The position numbers and the translations under genes are program-made. Shown one piece after another: positions 57,159 through 64,000 of a stretch of 64,000 bases of DNA. This stretch comes from Ardenticatenaceae bacterium (lineage in GTDB: Bacteria > Chloroflexota > Anaerolineae > Promineifilales > Promineifilaceae), in the NCBI GenBank assembly GCA_020634415.1, contig JACKBT010000001.1, positions 186,001 to 250,000 on the forward strand, written 5' to 3'. The number at the start of each line of letters is the position of its first letter. The stretch's first letter is position 1. Below the pieces are notes generated by a model, which was not told the DNA's origin, did no database searches, and worked only from the letters and a program-made list of their open reading frames with translations.

Positions 57159-57465
57159 TAATTCATACCTCGCCACATGGATTAAATAAATCACGGCTTC
57201 CCATTGAGGCGCAACACCCCGACACCTGTCACCAGAGTGCATTGGAAAACCTGAAGATGAGGTATATCAGCAATGAGTAGCACTAAACCACCAGCAGCTC
57301 ATTCACCAAATATAAAACTTAAGGTACATCTTAAGTTTTGCCAATAAATATTAAAAAAGGTTTTCAAACTTTTGACACTGTGTTCTCCCTTATAGACATG
57401 CGCAGAAAAGTTATAAAGCCTTTTTTATAAAGACTCAAATACCTATCTCTTTAGGAGGAACCAGA
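57159..57465. other. 307-bp intergenic region upstream of the DegT gene
   Basis: No open frame of substance on either strand. It holds the AAAACTTAAG hairpin at 57314-57339, AT-rich sequence, a TTGACA near 57378 (a possible -35, with no convincing -10 at 17 bases) and a good ribosome-binding AGGAGGAA just ahead of the DegT start. No ACGGCCGT palindrome is present. Confidence 0.6.
57314..57339. terminator. Hairpin downstream of the aldolase gene
   Basis: Perfect 10-base arms AAAACTTAAG and CTTAAGTTTT around GTACAT. Ends in four T residues on the plus strand, so it may terminate the aldolase message or act as an operator for the next gene. Confidence 0.5.
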
Positions 57466-58692
57466 ATGAAACCATTGACAAAAGCTTCGGAAGTTGCCGC
57501 CGCCGTGCGCGTTCTCACCACAGGGGGTCTCTCCCGGTATCACACCAGCGGTGTCTCAGAAGTCGAGAAGTTTGAAGGGGAAATGCAAGACCTCTTCGGT
57601 GTCCGCCATGCACTGGCCGTAAACAGTGGCACCAGTGCCCTGATTTGCGCTTTAGTCGGAGCAGGCATTGGCCCTGGTGACGAAGTCTTAGTACCCGCCT
57701 ACACCTGGGTCGCCACCGCGGCGGCCCCACTGGTACTGGGAGCCATACCCGTACTCGTCGAAGTAGACGACAGCCTGACAATGGACCCCACCGACATCGA
57801 AAACAAAATCACCGAACGCACCCGCGCCATCATACCGGTACACATGATCAACCTAGTAGCCAATATGGATGCCATCATGAAAATCGCAGAGGCCCACAAC
57901 CTTTTCGTCATTGAAGACGCATGTCAGGCCATAGGCCTTACCTACCGCGGTCGCCGTGTTGGCTCCATCGGCCACGCCGCAGCCTTCAGCTTCAACCAAC
58001 ACAAAAACATCAAATCCGGTGAAGGTGGCGCGTTATTAACCAACGACGACCGCATCCACGTCCGCGCCTTGATGTACCACGACGTTGGCAGCTACATCCG
58101 GGGCGATGGCCCCGGTTCGGACGAGCCACTCTTTGTCGGCGTCAACTTCCGGATGCCAGAAATTGCAGCCGCCATTCTGCGGCCCCAATTGAGGTCGCTA
58201 GACAGTATGCTGGGCCAACGTCGCAAGCACCGGCAAATCATCTTGCGAGAGCTGGCAAAGCTCCCCCAAGCAGGCTGGAGCGTAAGCCCTCACAACGATG
58301 AGAAGGCCGCCGCCAACCTTACAGTCAAGTTCGACGACCCCAACAAAGCACGTGCGTTTGCGTCAGCTCGCGGCATGAATCGCATGATTGATACCGGCCG
58401 GCACGTTTACACGAACTGGCTGTCAGTTCTGGCCAGACGCACGGCCCACCCCAAAAGCAACCCCTATCAAGAGCATCCCAACACCGAGAAACTCACCGAG
58501 CAAACCTGCCCGCAAACACTGGCTATCCTCAAACGGACGTGCAGCATCTCCATGCTGCCGGAACTGCCAAGCCTCCCTTATCAGTTCCTGATGCGCCGCT
58601 TGCTCGGTCAGGGCATGATGGCCGCTACTGCTGAGGCTCCTCAAGCCACAAAAACAACAGCACCCGTCAGCACGACACACGCTGTCGAATAG
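57466..58692 (+). CDS. DegT/DnrJ/EryC1/StrS-family aminotransferase
   Basis: 408 residues. The family phrase GVRHALAVNSGTSALICAL (PLP-phosphate loop) at about 45-63, GDEVLVPAYTWVATAAAPLVLGAIPV in parts, the Asp in VIEDACQAIGLTY and the Schiff-base Lys in NQHKNIKSGEGG (about 180) identify it. Such enzymes aminate keto-sugars or related cyclic ketones in antibiotic, lipopolysaccharide or surface-sugar synthesis. The C-terminal tail (AEAPQATKTTAPVSTTHAVE) is low-complexity and probably disordered. AGGAGGAA just upstream supports the start. The gene lacks the ACGGCCGT palindrome found throughout the rest of the window and is followed by a GMC oxidoreductase gene, so it is likely acquired. Confidence 0.9.
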   Translation: MKPLTKASEVAAAVRVLTTGGLSRYHTSGVSEVEKFEGEMQDLFGVRHALAVNSGTSALICALVGAGIGPGDEVLVPAYTWVATAAAPLVLGAIPVLVEVDDSLTMDPTDIENKITERTRAIIPVHMINLVANMDAIMKIAEAHNLFVIEDACQAIGLTYRGRRVGSIGHAAAFSFNQHKNIKSGEGGALLTNDDRIHVRALMYHDVGSYIRGDGPGSDEPLFVGVNFRMPEIAAAILRPQLRSLDSMLGQRRKHRQIILRELAKLPQAGWSVSPHNDEKAAANLTVKFDDPNKARAFASARGMNRMIDTGRHVYTNWLSVLARRTAHPKSNPYQEHPNTEKLTEQTCPQTLAILKRTCSISMLPELPSLPYQFLMRRLLGQGMMAATAEAPQATKTTAPVSTTHAVE

Positions 58693-58770
58693 CCGCAGCA
58701 AGTCCCCCCGGGCGAGTAGCAGTATGCTTACCCTCAGCGCAGCACGAGCGGTCTTTCTCAGCGTGATTAC

Positions 58771-58797
58771 CCCGCGCTCCAATACGTGGAGCGCGGG
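58771..58797. repeat. GC-rich hairpin
   Basis: CCCGCGCTCC and GGAGCGCGGG around AATACGT. It lies in the non-coding gap after the DegT gene and is much more GC-rich than its surroundings. Confidence 0.85.
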
Positions 58798-59010
58798 AAA
58801 GCCTTCAACGCCCGTTGGTGGCAGCCTGTAGGTATGTGTCCATCCACTCACACGCATGTTTTCTACGCCCGGCTGGGTGTTTCGCCTTGCTCCAGAGGCG
58901 GCACTCTCAACGCAGAACCAAGGTAATACGGCATTCGGCCGTTTTAGCTCACGCTTGTTGCTGAAAAAAGTTGACATTCCATCTCAATTTATGGCAAGGT
59001 ACGACGGAAA

Positions 59011-59040
59011 AAGTTCAACTTCTTCTGAGAAGTTGAACTT
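59011..59040. repeat. Perfect hairpin upstream of the GMC gene
   Basis: 13-base perfect arms AAGTTCAACTTCT and complement around TCTG. It ends 43 bases before the start codon of the oxidoreductase gene; it could be a regulator site or an mRNA-stabilising element. Confidence 0.85.
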
Positions 59041-59083
59041 CTAAAGGGGCAAAGAGCCAAAATACCAAATTCAGGAGAAACTT

Positions 59084-60583
59084 ATGGTGAGTAGCGATAA
59101 AACATCAGATGTCCAAAGAGTAATCGTAATTGGCAGCGGTCCGTCTGGGGCCATTGCCGCGCATGAGCTATTACAGAAGGGGATTCCCGTTACAATGTTG
59201 GAATCGGGACAGAGTCATCCAGAAGGACTTTTAGTCCGTATAAAGGGGCGTAATGTATATCGCCGGAAGCCCAATAGAATGAAAGAGGGCGATCGTCATA
59301 TTGCCGCAGGCGATGCTCAAACAAAATGGTTTTATAACTTGTCGCCTGGCGGCCTATCGAATGATTGGACAGGGGCGGTGCCACGGTTTGCCCCTGAAGA
59401 TTTTTATGAGGGAGAACGGTTACATGAATGCTACCGTTGGCCTTTAGACTATGAAGACCTTGTCCCTTATTACGAAAAGGCTGAGCAACTTCTTGATGTC
59501 ACGGCCACACCTAAGGCTGTTCCCAATTTGCCTGTAGGGAAGCATAAGTGGAGTCATTTTTTACCAAAAGATTGGAAAGGTGTAGCCAACTATGTAGAAA
59601 AACGGGGCCAGGGTTTAACGGTTCTTCCGCTTGCCGATGGGCCTCCCTGGATGGTGGTAAAACGAGGCACAGCCTTTAATAGCTACACAAATGTCATCCA
59701 GCCTTTGCTAAAAAATTCAAATTTCCAGTTCATTTCAAATGCACATGCTCTTCAACTGGAATGGTCAGGCCAAAAGAAAAAAGTTGACGCAGTTATCTAT
59801 TATGATCGCAAAACAAGTAGCAGAAAACGGCTAAAAGCTTCTGCTTTTGTCATTGCCTGTGGGGCCTTGAACTCCACAAAACTGCTGTTTGACTCATCTT
59901 GTGCAGATTTTCCCCAAGGACTGGGGAATAGTGCCGGAATTCTAGGACGATATTTACACGATCACCCCAAAGAATGGTGGGTGATGGATTTAGAGACCCC
60001 CATGTCTCCACTTGTTCCGAGTGGCTACTTAACACGGAAGCCTTATAATGAATCTGCTCCGCTTTTAGCTTCATCTTGGACCATCGGTAGGGTTTCTCTC
60101 AAAGACAAGTTGTTTACGTTTATTGGGAGGAAATCAAAAGCTATAGGCGTTCAGGTTTTCGGGACAATGATTCCAGTTGAAAAGTATTATGCAAAACCCG
60201 AAGCGAATAAAATGGATGAGTTTGGGCTGCCACTTCTTGAACTAAAGATTCAATTTGACGACGATGCAATAAAAAACATGAAATCGGCTCGTGAACATTG
60301 GCAGTCGTTACTAGATGGGGCAGGGGTTAAAGGAACCATTCGGGATGTTGTTCCACAGTTATACCCGGGCCTTTCAGTTCATTATGGTGGAACCGCACGT
60401 ATGCACAAAAATCCTAAGTATGGTGTTTTAGATGCCTGGAATCGTTTGCATGATGTGCCCAATGTAACTGTTTGTGATGCTAGTTCTTTCACGACAGGGT
60501 GTGAAAAAAACCCAACATTGACAGCCATGGCTCTTTCCGCCCGGGCGATGGACAAATTGGCAGAAGATTTGAAAACGGGGTAA
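59084..60583 (+). CDS. GMC-family FAD oxidoreductase
   Basis: 499 residues. The FAD-binding GxGxxG is in VIVIGSGPSGAIAAHELL (about 11-28), with Glu in TMLESGQSH. A mid-protein ACGALNSTKLLFDSS fits the family's strand before the substrate domain. The C-terminus shows HYGGTARMHKNPKYGVLD and then VTVCDASSFTTGCEKNPTLTAMALSARAMD, equivalent to the GMC active-site His-Asn region (here the second residue reads Asn in EKNP). It oxidises an alcohol or sugar hydroxyl to a ketone or aldehyde. Paired with a DegT aminotransferase, an oxidise-then-aminate pathway for a cyclitol or sugar is a natural but unproven idea. AGGAGAAAC precedes the ATG; base use matches the DegT gene rather than the rest of the window. 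Confidence 0.85.
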   Translation: MVSSDKTSDVQRVIVIGSGPSGAIAAHELLQKGIPVTMLESGQSHPEGLLVRIKGRNVYRRKPNRMKEGDRHIAAGDAQTKWFYNLSPGGLSNDWTGAVPRFAPEDFYEGERLHECYRWPLDYEDLVPYYEKAEQLLDVTATPKAVPNLPVGKHKWSHFLPKDWKGVANYVEKRGQGLTVLPLADGPPWMVVKRGTAFNSYTNVIQPLLKNSNFQFISNAHALQLEWSGQKKKVDAVIYYDRKTSSRKRLKASAFVIACGALNSTKLLFDSSCADFPQGLGNSAGILGRYLHDHPKEWWVMDLETPMSPLVPSGYLTRKPYNESAPLLASSWTIGRVSLKDKLFTFIGRKSKAIGVQVFGTMIPVEKYYAKPEANKMDEFGLPLLELKIQFDDDAIKNMKSAREHWQSLLDGAGVKGTIRDVVPQLYPGLSVHYGGTARMHKNPKYGVLDAWNRLHDVPNVTVCDASSFTTGCEKNPTLTAMALSARAMDKLAEDLKTG

Positions 60584-60658
60584 TTCATTGTGCACTGATC
60601 AGCAGGGAAAGACGGAACTCGACACTTAACATTAACTCCGCCCTGAGGGAATGATCCC

Positions 60659-62071
60659 ATGACCTTCCCACGCCACCAACTGCTCCACACCCTGCCCCCT
60701 CTCTGGCCGCACAGCTTGCAGCCCCAAATTCAAGCCCAAGTCCAGGCCAACGGCCGTAAATTATTCATCCTCGACGACGACCCCCTGGGCTGCCAGACCA
60801 GCTACAACCTGCCCATCATCACCGACTGGTCAACCGCCAGCCTCCGCGCCGAACTAGCCGATAACGCCCCCGCCTGCTTCATCCTCACCAACTCCCGCAG
60901 CCTGCCTGCTGCGGAAGCGGAACGGATGTACGAGGCCATCGGCCGTTCTCTGGCCCACCTGGAAGCCGAAACGGCACAAACCTTCAACATCCTCACCCGC
61001 TGCGATTCTACACTGCGGGGCCATTTTCCCGGCGAGGTAGAAGCGTTGCAAAGGGGTATGAAACGGCCGTTCGCCGCCACCCTCTTCATCCCCTTCTTTG
61101 CCGAAGGCGGCCGCCTCACCATCCACGACACCCACTACGTCAGCGAAGGCCGCCATCTCATCCCCGCCGCCCAAACCCCCTACGCCCAAGACACCCTCTT
61201 TGGCTACCAATCCTCCAACCTGCGCCAATGGGTAGCCGAAAAGATGAACGGCCGTCTCCAACCCCACCACATCCCCAGCATCAGCCTCACCGACATCCGC
61301 CAGGGCGGCCCAGAGCGCATCACCCACCTCCTGCAACAGCTAACCGACGGCCGCCCCTGCATCGTCAACGCCGCCGACTATCGTGACTTAGAAGTCTTCG
61401 TACAGGGCCTTCTTGCCGCCGAGGCCAGCGGCAGCCACTATCTCTATCGCACCGCCGCCTCCTTCATCCCCACCCGCCTCGGCCTGCCGCCACGCCCCCT
61501 GCTCACCGCCGCCGACCTCCAGTTACCCCCCACCGGCGGCGGCCTCATCATCGTCGGCTCCCACGTCCCCCTCACCACCCGCCAACTCCGCCCCCTCCTG
61601 GCCCTGCCCCACATCCACAGCACCGAACTCAACATCAACGCCCTTTTACACCCGTCCTCCTGCCAACCAGAAATCGAGCGCATCATCACCCACATGAATC
61701 ATGGCCTGCGGCAGGGGCAAGATGTGGTCATCTACACCAGCCGCCAATTGGCAGCAGGCGACAACCAAACCCAGGCACGGCAGATGGGGCAGCTTATTGC
61801 CCAAAGCTGGCAGCAGATCGTGCCAGCCCTTGACCGCCAACCCCGTTATCTGCTGGTAAAAGGGGGCATCACCGCCAGCGACATTGCCGTCCAGGCCCTG
61901 TCGGTGCAGCGGGCAAGGGTGCTGGGGCAGCTTTTGCCCGGTGTGCCGGTCTGGCAATTTGGTCATGAAAGTCGGTTTCCAGGGCTGGGTTATGTTGTCT
62001 TTCCGGGCAACGTGGGGGATACTCTAGCCCTGGCAACGGCCGTTACTCGATTACGAAACGGAAATTCATAG
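60659..62071 (+). CDS. Four-carbon acid-sugar kinase (DUF1537 family)
   Basis: 470 residues. N-terminal substrate-binding domain with FILDDDPLGCQTSYNLP (the DDLTG-like acidic motif), NILTRCDSTLRGHFPGEVEA and FIPFFAEGGRLTIHDTHYV. C-terminal nucleotide-binding domain with GGGLIIVGSHVPLTTRQL, LVKGGITASDIAVQAL and the Gly-rich FPGNVGDTLALATAV. The OtnK/DtnK/DUF1537 family phosphorylates four-carbon sugar acids such as threonate or erythronate ahead of an aldolase step. An HpcH/HpaI aldolase gene lies upstream, separated by the DegT-GMC block. Palindrome density returns to the window's norm in this gene. Confidence 0.85.
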   Translation: MTFPRHQLLHTLPPLWPHSLQPQIQAQVQANGRKLFILDDDPLGCQTSYNLPIITDWSTASLRAELADNAPACFILTNSRSLPAAEAERMYEAIGRSLAHLEAETAQTFNILTRCDSTLRGHFPGEVEALQRGMKRPFAATLFIPFFAEGGRLTIHDTHYVSEGRHLIPAAQTPYAQDTLFGYQSSNLRQWVAEKMNGRLQPHHIPSISLTDIRQGGPERITHLLQQLTDGRPCIVNAADYRDLEVFVQGLLAAEASGSHYLYRTAASFIPTRLGLPPRPLLTAADLQLPPTGGGLIIVGSHVPLTTRQLRPLLALPHIHSTELNINALLHPSSCQPEIERIITHMNHGLRQGQDVVIYTSRQLAAGDNQTQARQMGQLIAQSWQQIVPALDRQPRYLLVKGGITASDIAVQALSVQRARVLGQLLPGVPVWQFGHESRFPGLGYVVFPGNVGDTLALATAVTRLRNGNS

Positions 62072-62158
62072 GGTCGCATCAATTTCACTTCGTATCCAAC
62101 CTAGACAGCGCGGACGGCCGTTTCGCAAAACATTCGCTAAGCAGTACAATAATCAACA

Positions 62159-64000
62159 ATGGACTTCGCGCAAGCACTGGTCATCCTACTTTACCTGGCA
62201 GCCACCATGACCAACATCGGTCTGGCCTTTTATTCCTGGCAGCGACGACCCGCTGTGTGGATACGGCCGTTTGCCCTCCTCAACCTGGCCCTCGCCCAAT
62301 GGAACCTGGCCCAAGCCCTCGAAATCAGCACCCCCCTGCAAAACGGCAAACTCTTCTGGCACAACCTCCAATACATCGGCATCACCATCGTCCCCGTCCT
62401 CTTTCTCGCCTTCGCCCTGGCCTACCACAGCCAACGCCGCTGGCTCACCAAACAATACCTGCCCCTCTTCATCATCCCCGCCCTCACCTGCCTCTTCGTC
62501 TGGGCCAACCCCGGCAGCCTCTTCCAAACACAACTCAGCCTCGACACCAGCAGCCTAATCCCCACCCTCACCTTCACCCCCGGCCTCTGGTACTGGATAC
62601 ACATCCTCTACTCCCACCTCCTCCTACTCATCAGCACCCTCCTCCTCATCCAAATCTGGCTGCAAGCCAACAGCCAGCAAAACAAATCCATCATCATCCT
62701 GCTAACAGCCATCATTCCCTGGCTGGGCAGCGGCCTCTCCCTCACCCATCTGGTCACCCTTGACCTGATGCCCCTAGCCTTCACCCTCACCGGACTGTTA
62801 GTCAGTTGGGGCTTATTCCGGCTCAACCTTTTCGATCTGGCCCCCATGGCCCGGCAAGTCATTGTAGACTACATGCGCGATGGTGTGATTGTGCTGGATC
62901 GGCACGAGCAAATTGTGGATGCCAATCGTTCCACCGAAAAGATAATCGGCCGTTCCCAAACCGACATGCTGGGCCAACCCATCACCACCATCTTCCCCGC
63001 CCTCACCTGGATCAAAGAACACACCGACAAAAAAACAATCCAACAAGAGCTTCAAATTAATACCGAAACCTACGAACTACAGGTTTCCCCCATCCACACC
63101 GGCGATGAACGAACCGGCCATCTCCTCATCTTCCACCCCATCACCGAGCGCAAGCAGGTAGAAAACGAACTACTTTCCCAAAAACATCTCCTGCAAAACC
63201 TGGTCATCATCGCCAAAGCCACCACCACCACCCAAACACTCAGCGCCACCCTGCAAAACATCCTCGATGTCGCCGTCGCCATCAACCAGGCCGAATACGG
63301 CAGCCTGTTTGTCCTCAACAATCGCGGCGAAATCACCCACAGCATTTTGACCCAAGACAAAAAGTTACCCATCCGGCAGCAGCAAACCATCAACCAGCAA
63401 GTCATGGAAAAAGGGCTGTTTGGCTGGGTTTTGTCACGCGGCGAATTGGCCCTTATTTTGGATACAGAAGAGGATTCTCGTTGGTTGAATCTGCCGGGAC
63501 GAACGCAAAAAGTGCGCTCGGCGCTGGCCGTGCCCATCATTGACCATCGCGGCGTGGTCGGCGTATTGACACTCACCCATTCCGAGCCAGGGCATTTCAA
63601 CGAGGAACAGGCCACCCTCATGCAAGGCGCAGCCGACCAGATGGCGCTGGCCCTGCGCAATGCCCAACTATATGATGCCCAAAAGCGGCTGGCCGAGCGG
63701 GAACATATTTTGTATGAAGTGATGCGGGCAATGGACGAGCGGCTGGATGAGCAGTGGATTACGAAAACGGCCGTTGAATCTGTCGGTCACTTCACAGGCT
63801 GGCCGGCCCTCGCCATCCTGCTCACCCAAGACAACCAGCTCACCATCGCCGCCATCACCGGCCACCTGGCCCGTCTCAACGGTGAAAAACTAGACCTCAT
63901 AGGCGGCTTAAACGGCCGTGTCTTCCACACCAGCAAAACCGAAAAACTACTCGACTGCGAAGAAGACAGCCACGACCTGCCGCCCGGTTTTCGCAGCGGC
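62159..64000 (+). CDS. 7TM sensor protein with PAS and GAF domains, runs off the window
   Basis: At least 613 residues, open at the right edge. The first 225 residues form seven or so membrane helices of the histidine-kinase N-terminal 7TM type (VILLYLAATMTNIGLAFYSW, FLAFALAYHSQRRWL). A PAS domain follows (about 238-340: MRDGVIVLDRHEQIVDANRS, IIGRSQTDMLGQPI), then a GAF domain (about 355-505: AEYGSLFVLNNRGEITHSI, LAVPIIDHRGVVGVLTLTH) and the beginning of a second GAF. A kinase or diguanylate cyclase domain should follow beyond the window. The ATG at 62159 follows an ACGGCCGTTT palindrome and TACAAT. The ligand is unknown. Confidence 0.85.
   Translation, partial: MDFAQALVILLYLAATMTNIGLAFYSWQRRPAVWIRPFALLNLALAQWNLAQALEISTPLQNGKLFWHNLQYIGITIVPVLFLAFALAYHSQRRWLTKQYLPLFIIPALTCLFVWANPGSLFQTQLSLDTSSLIPTLTFTPGLWYWIHILYSHLLLLISTLLLIQIWLQANSQQNKSIIILLTAIIPWLGSGLSLTHLVTLDLMPLAFTLTGLLVSWGLFRLNLFDLAPMARQVIVDYMRDGVIVLDRHEQIVDANRSTEKIIGRSQTDMLGQPITTIFPALTWIKEHTDKKTIQQELQINTETYELQVSPIHTGDERTGHLLIFHPITERKQVENELLSQKHLLQNLVIIAKATTTTQTLSATLQNILDVAVAINQAEYGSLFVLNNRGEITHSILTQDKKLPIRQQQTINQQVMEKGLFGWVLSRGELALILDTEEDSRWLNLPGRTQKVRSALAVPIIDHRGVVGVLTLTHSEPGHFNEEQATLMQGAADQMALALRNAQLYDAQKRLAEREHILYEVMRAMDERLDEQWITKTAVESVGHFTGWPALAILLTQDNQLTIAAITGHLARLNGEKLDLIGGLNGRVFHTSKTEKLLDCEEDSHDLPPGFRSG

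Larger units (their letters stand above)
58693..59083. other. 391-bp non-coding region
   Basis: Contains a 10-bp hairpin (CCCGCGCTCC / GGAGCGCGGG at 58771-58797), a 13-bp hairpin just before the next gene (59011-59040) and no credible open frame. An open frame on the other strand crosses it into the DegT gene and is judged spurious. It may be a decayed mobile-element end; I recognise no RNA family. Confidence 0.6.

Noticed and set aside
58423..58977. Minus-strand open frame overlapping the end of the DegT gene
   Set aside because: It lies mostly in the non-coding gap and antisense to DegT, and has a composition unlike a folded protein. The gap itself contains strong hairpins that better explain its base pattern.
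1..64000. tRNA or rRNA genes
   Set aside because: No conserved tRNA loop patterns or rRNA segments were recognised on either strand; a covariance search would be needed to exclude a divergent tRNA.

Overview
The window looks like chromosomal DNA of a Chloroflexota bacterium, most plausibly Anaerolineae or a related class. This rests on several features together: secreted beta-propeller and beta-helix proteins ending in a Y-L-P-hydrophobic-basic tail, a CSLREA-domain protein, an Npt-type carrier fused to HEAT repeats, and many hairpin-forming intergenic repeats. It is an inference, because no rRNA, tRNA or ribosomal protein gene is present. Two genome-wide habits stand out. The palindrome ACGGCCGT occurs about 100 times by manual count, inside genes in all frames as well as between them. 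Most gene junctions carry inverted repeats, many built from heptamers and different at each locus.

Layout. 1-6.7 kb: the end of a MurJ flippase gene, two small lipoproteins, a single-domain globin, a 14-repeat FG-GAP secreted protein and a YkgJ-type metal-cluster protein. 6.7-15.2 kb, minus strand: a carnitine/betaine-type catabolic cluster with an IclR regulator, a BKACE cleavage enzyme, L-carnitine dehydrogenase, a degenerate-dehydrogenase/thioesterase fusion, an acyl-CoA dehydrogenase, an ADP-forming acyl-CoA synthetase and a CaiD-like dehydratase. 15.3-17.8 kb: a propeller lipoprotein and an alpha/beta hydrolase. 17.9-25.7 kb, minus strand: a second acyl-CoA block with a CaiB-type CoA-transferase, an AMP-forming ligase, a serine hydrolase, two thioesterase paralogues, a metallo-beta-lactamase-fold hydrolase, a nitrilase-family amidase and a lone receiver protein. 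The two blocks together supply CaiA/B/C/D-like functions as well as the LCDH-BKACE-thioesterase route.

25.9-34.5 kb: an aminotransferase, a cNMP-binding protein next to an Npt-HEAT membrane protein, a Panacea-Fic toxin-antitoxin pair, a membrane-anchored 5'-nucleotidase and two small membrane proteins. 34.6-41.4 kb: Lon, a receiver protein, a PHP-AlbA_2 fusion, a MoaB/Mog protein and an SH3-muramidase without a signal peptide. 41.4-43.3 kb, minus strand: chorismate mutase and DAHP synthase. They are preceded by what reads as a classical attenuation leader, consisting of a promoter, a 30-codon leader peptide with a Phe/Tyr codon run, a possible antiterminator and an intrinsic terminator. I regard this as the most interesting find in the window.

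43.4-56.2 kb: two secreted beta-helix proteins, triosephosphate isomerase, a membrane metalloprotease-like protein, two small membrane proteins, a three-gene ABC-2 exporter, a class III aminotransferase and a GNAT acetyltransferase. 56.4-64 kb: an HpcH/HpaI aldolase and a four-carbon acid-sugar kinase, separated by a palindrome-free block holding a DegT aminotransferase and a GMC oxidoreductase (probably acquired), then a 7TM-PAS-GAF sensor protein that runs off the window end. I saw no CRISPR array, tRNA, rRNA or intact transposase.
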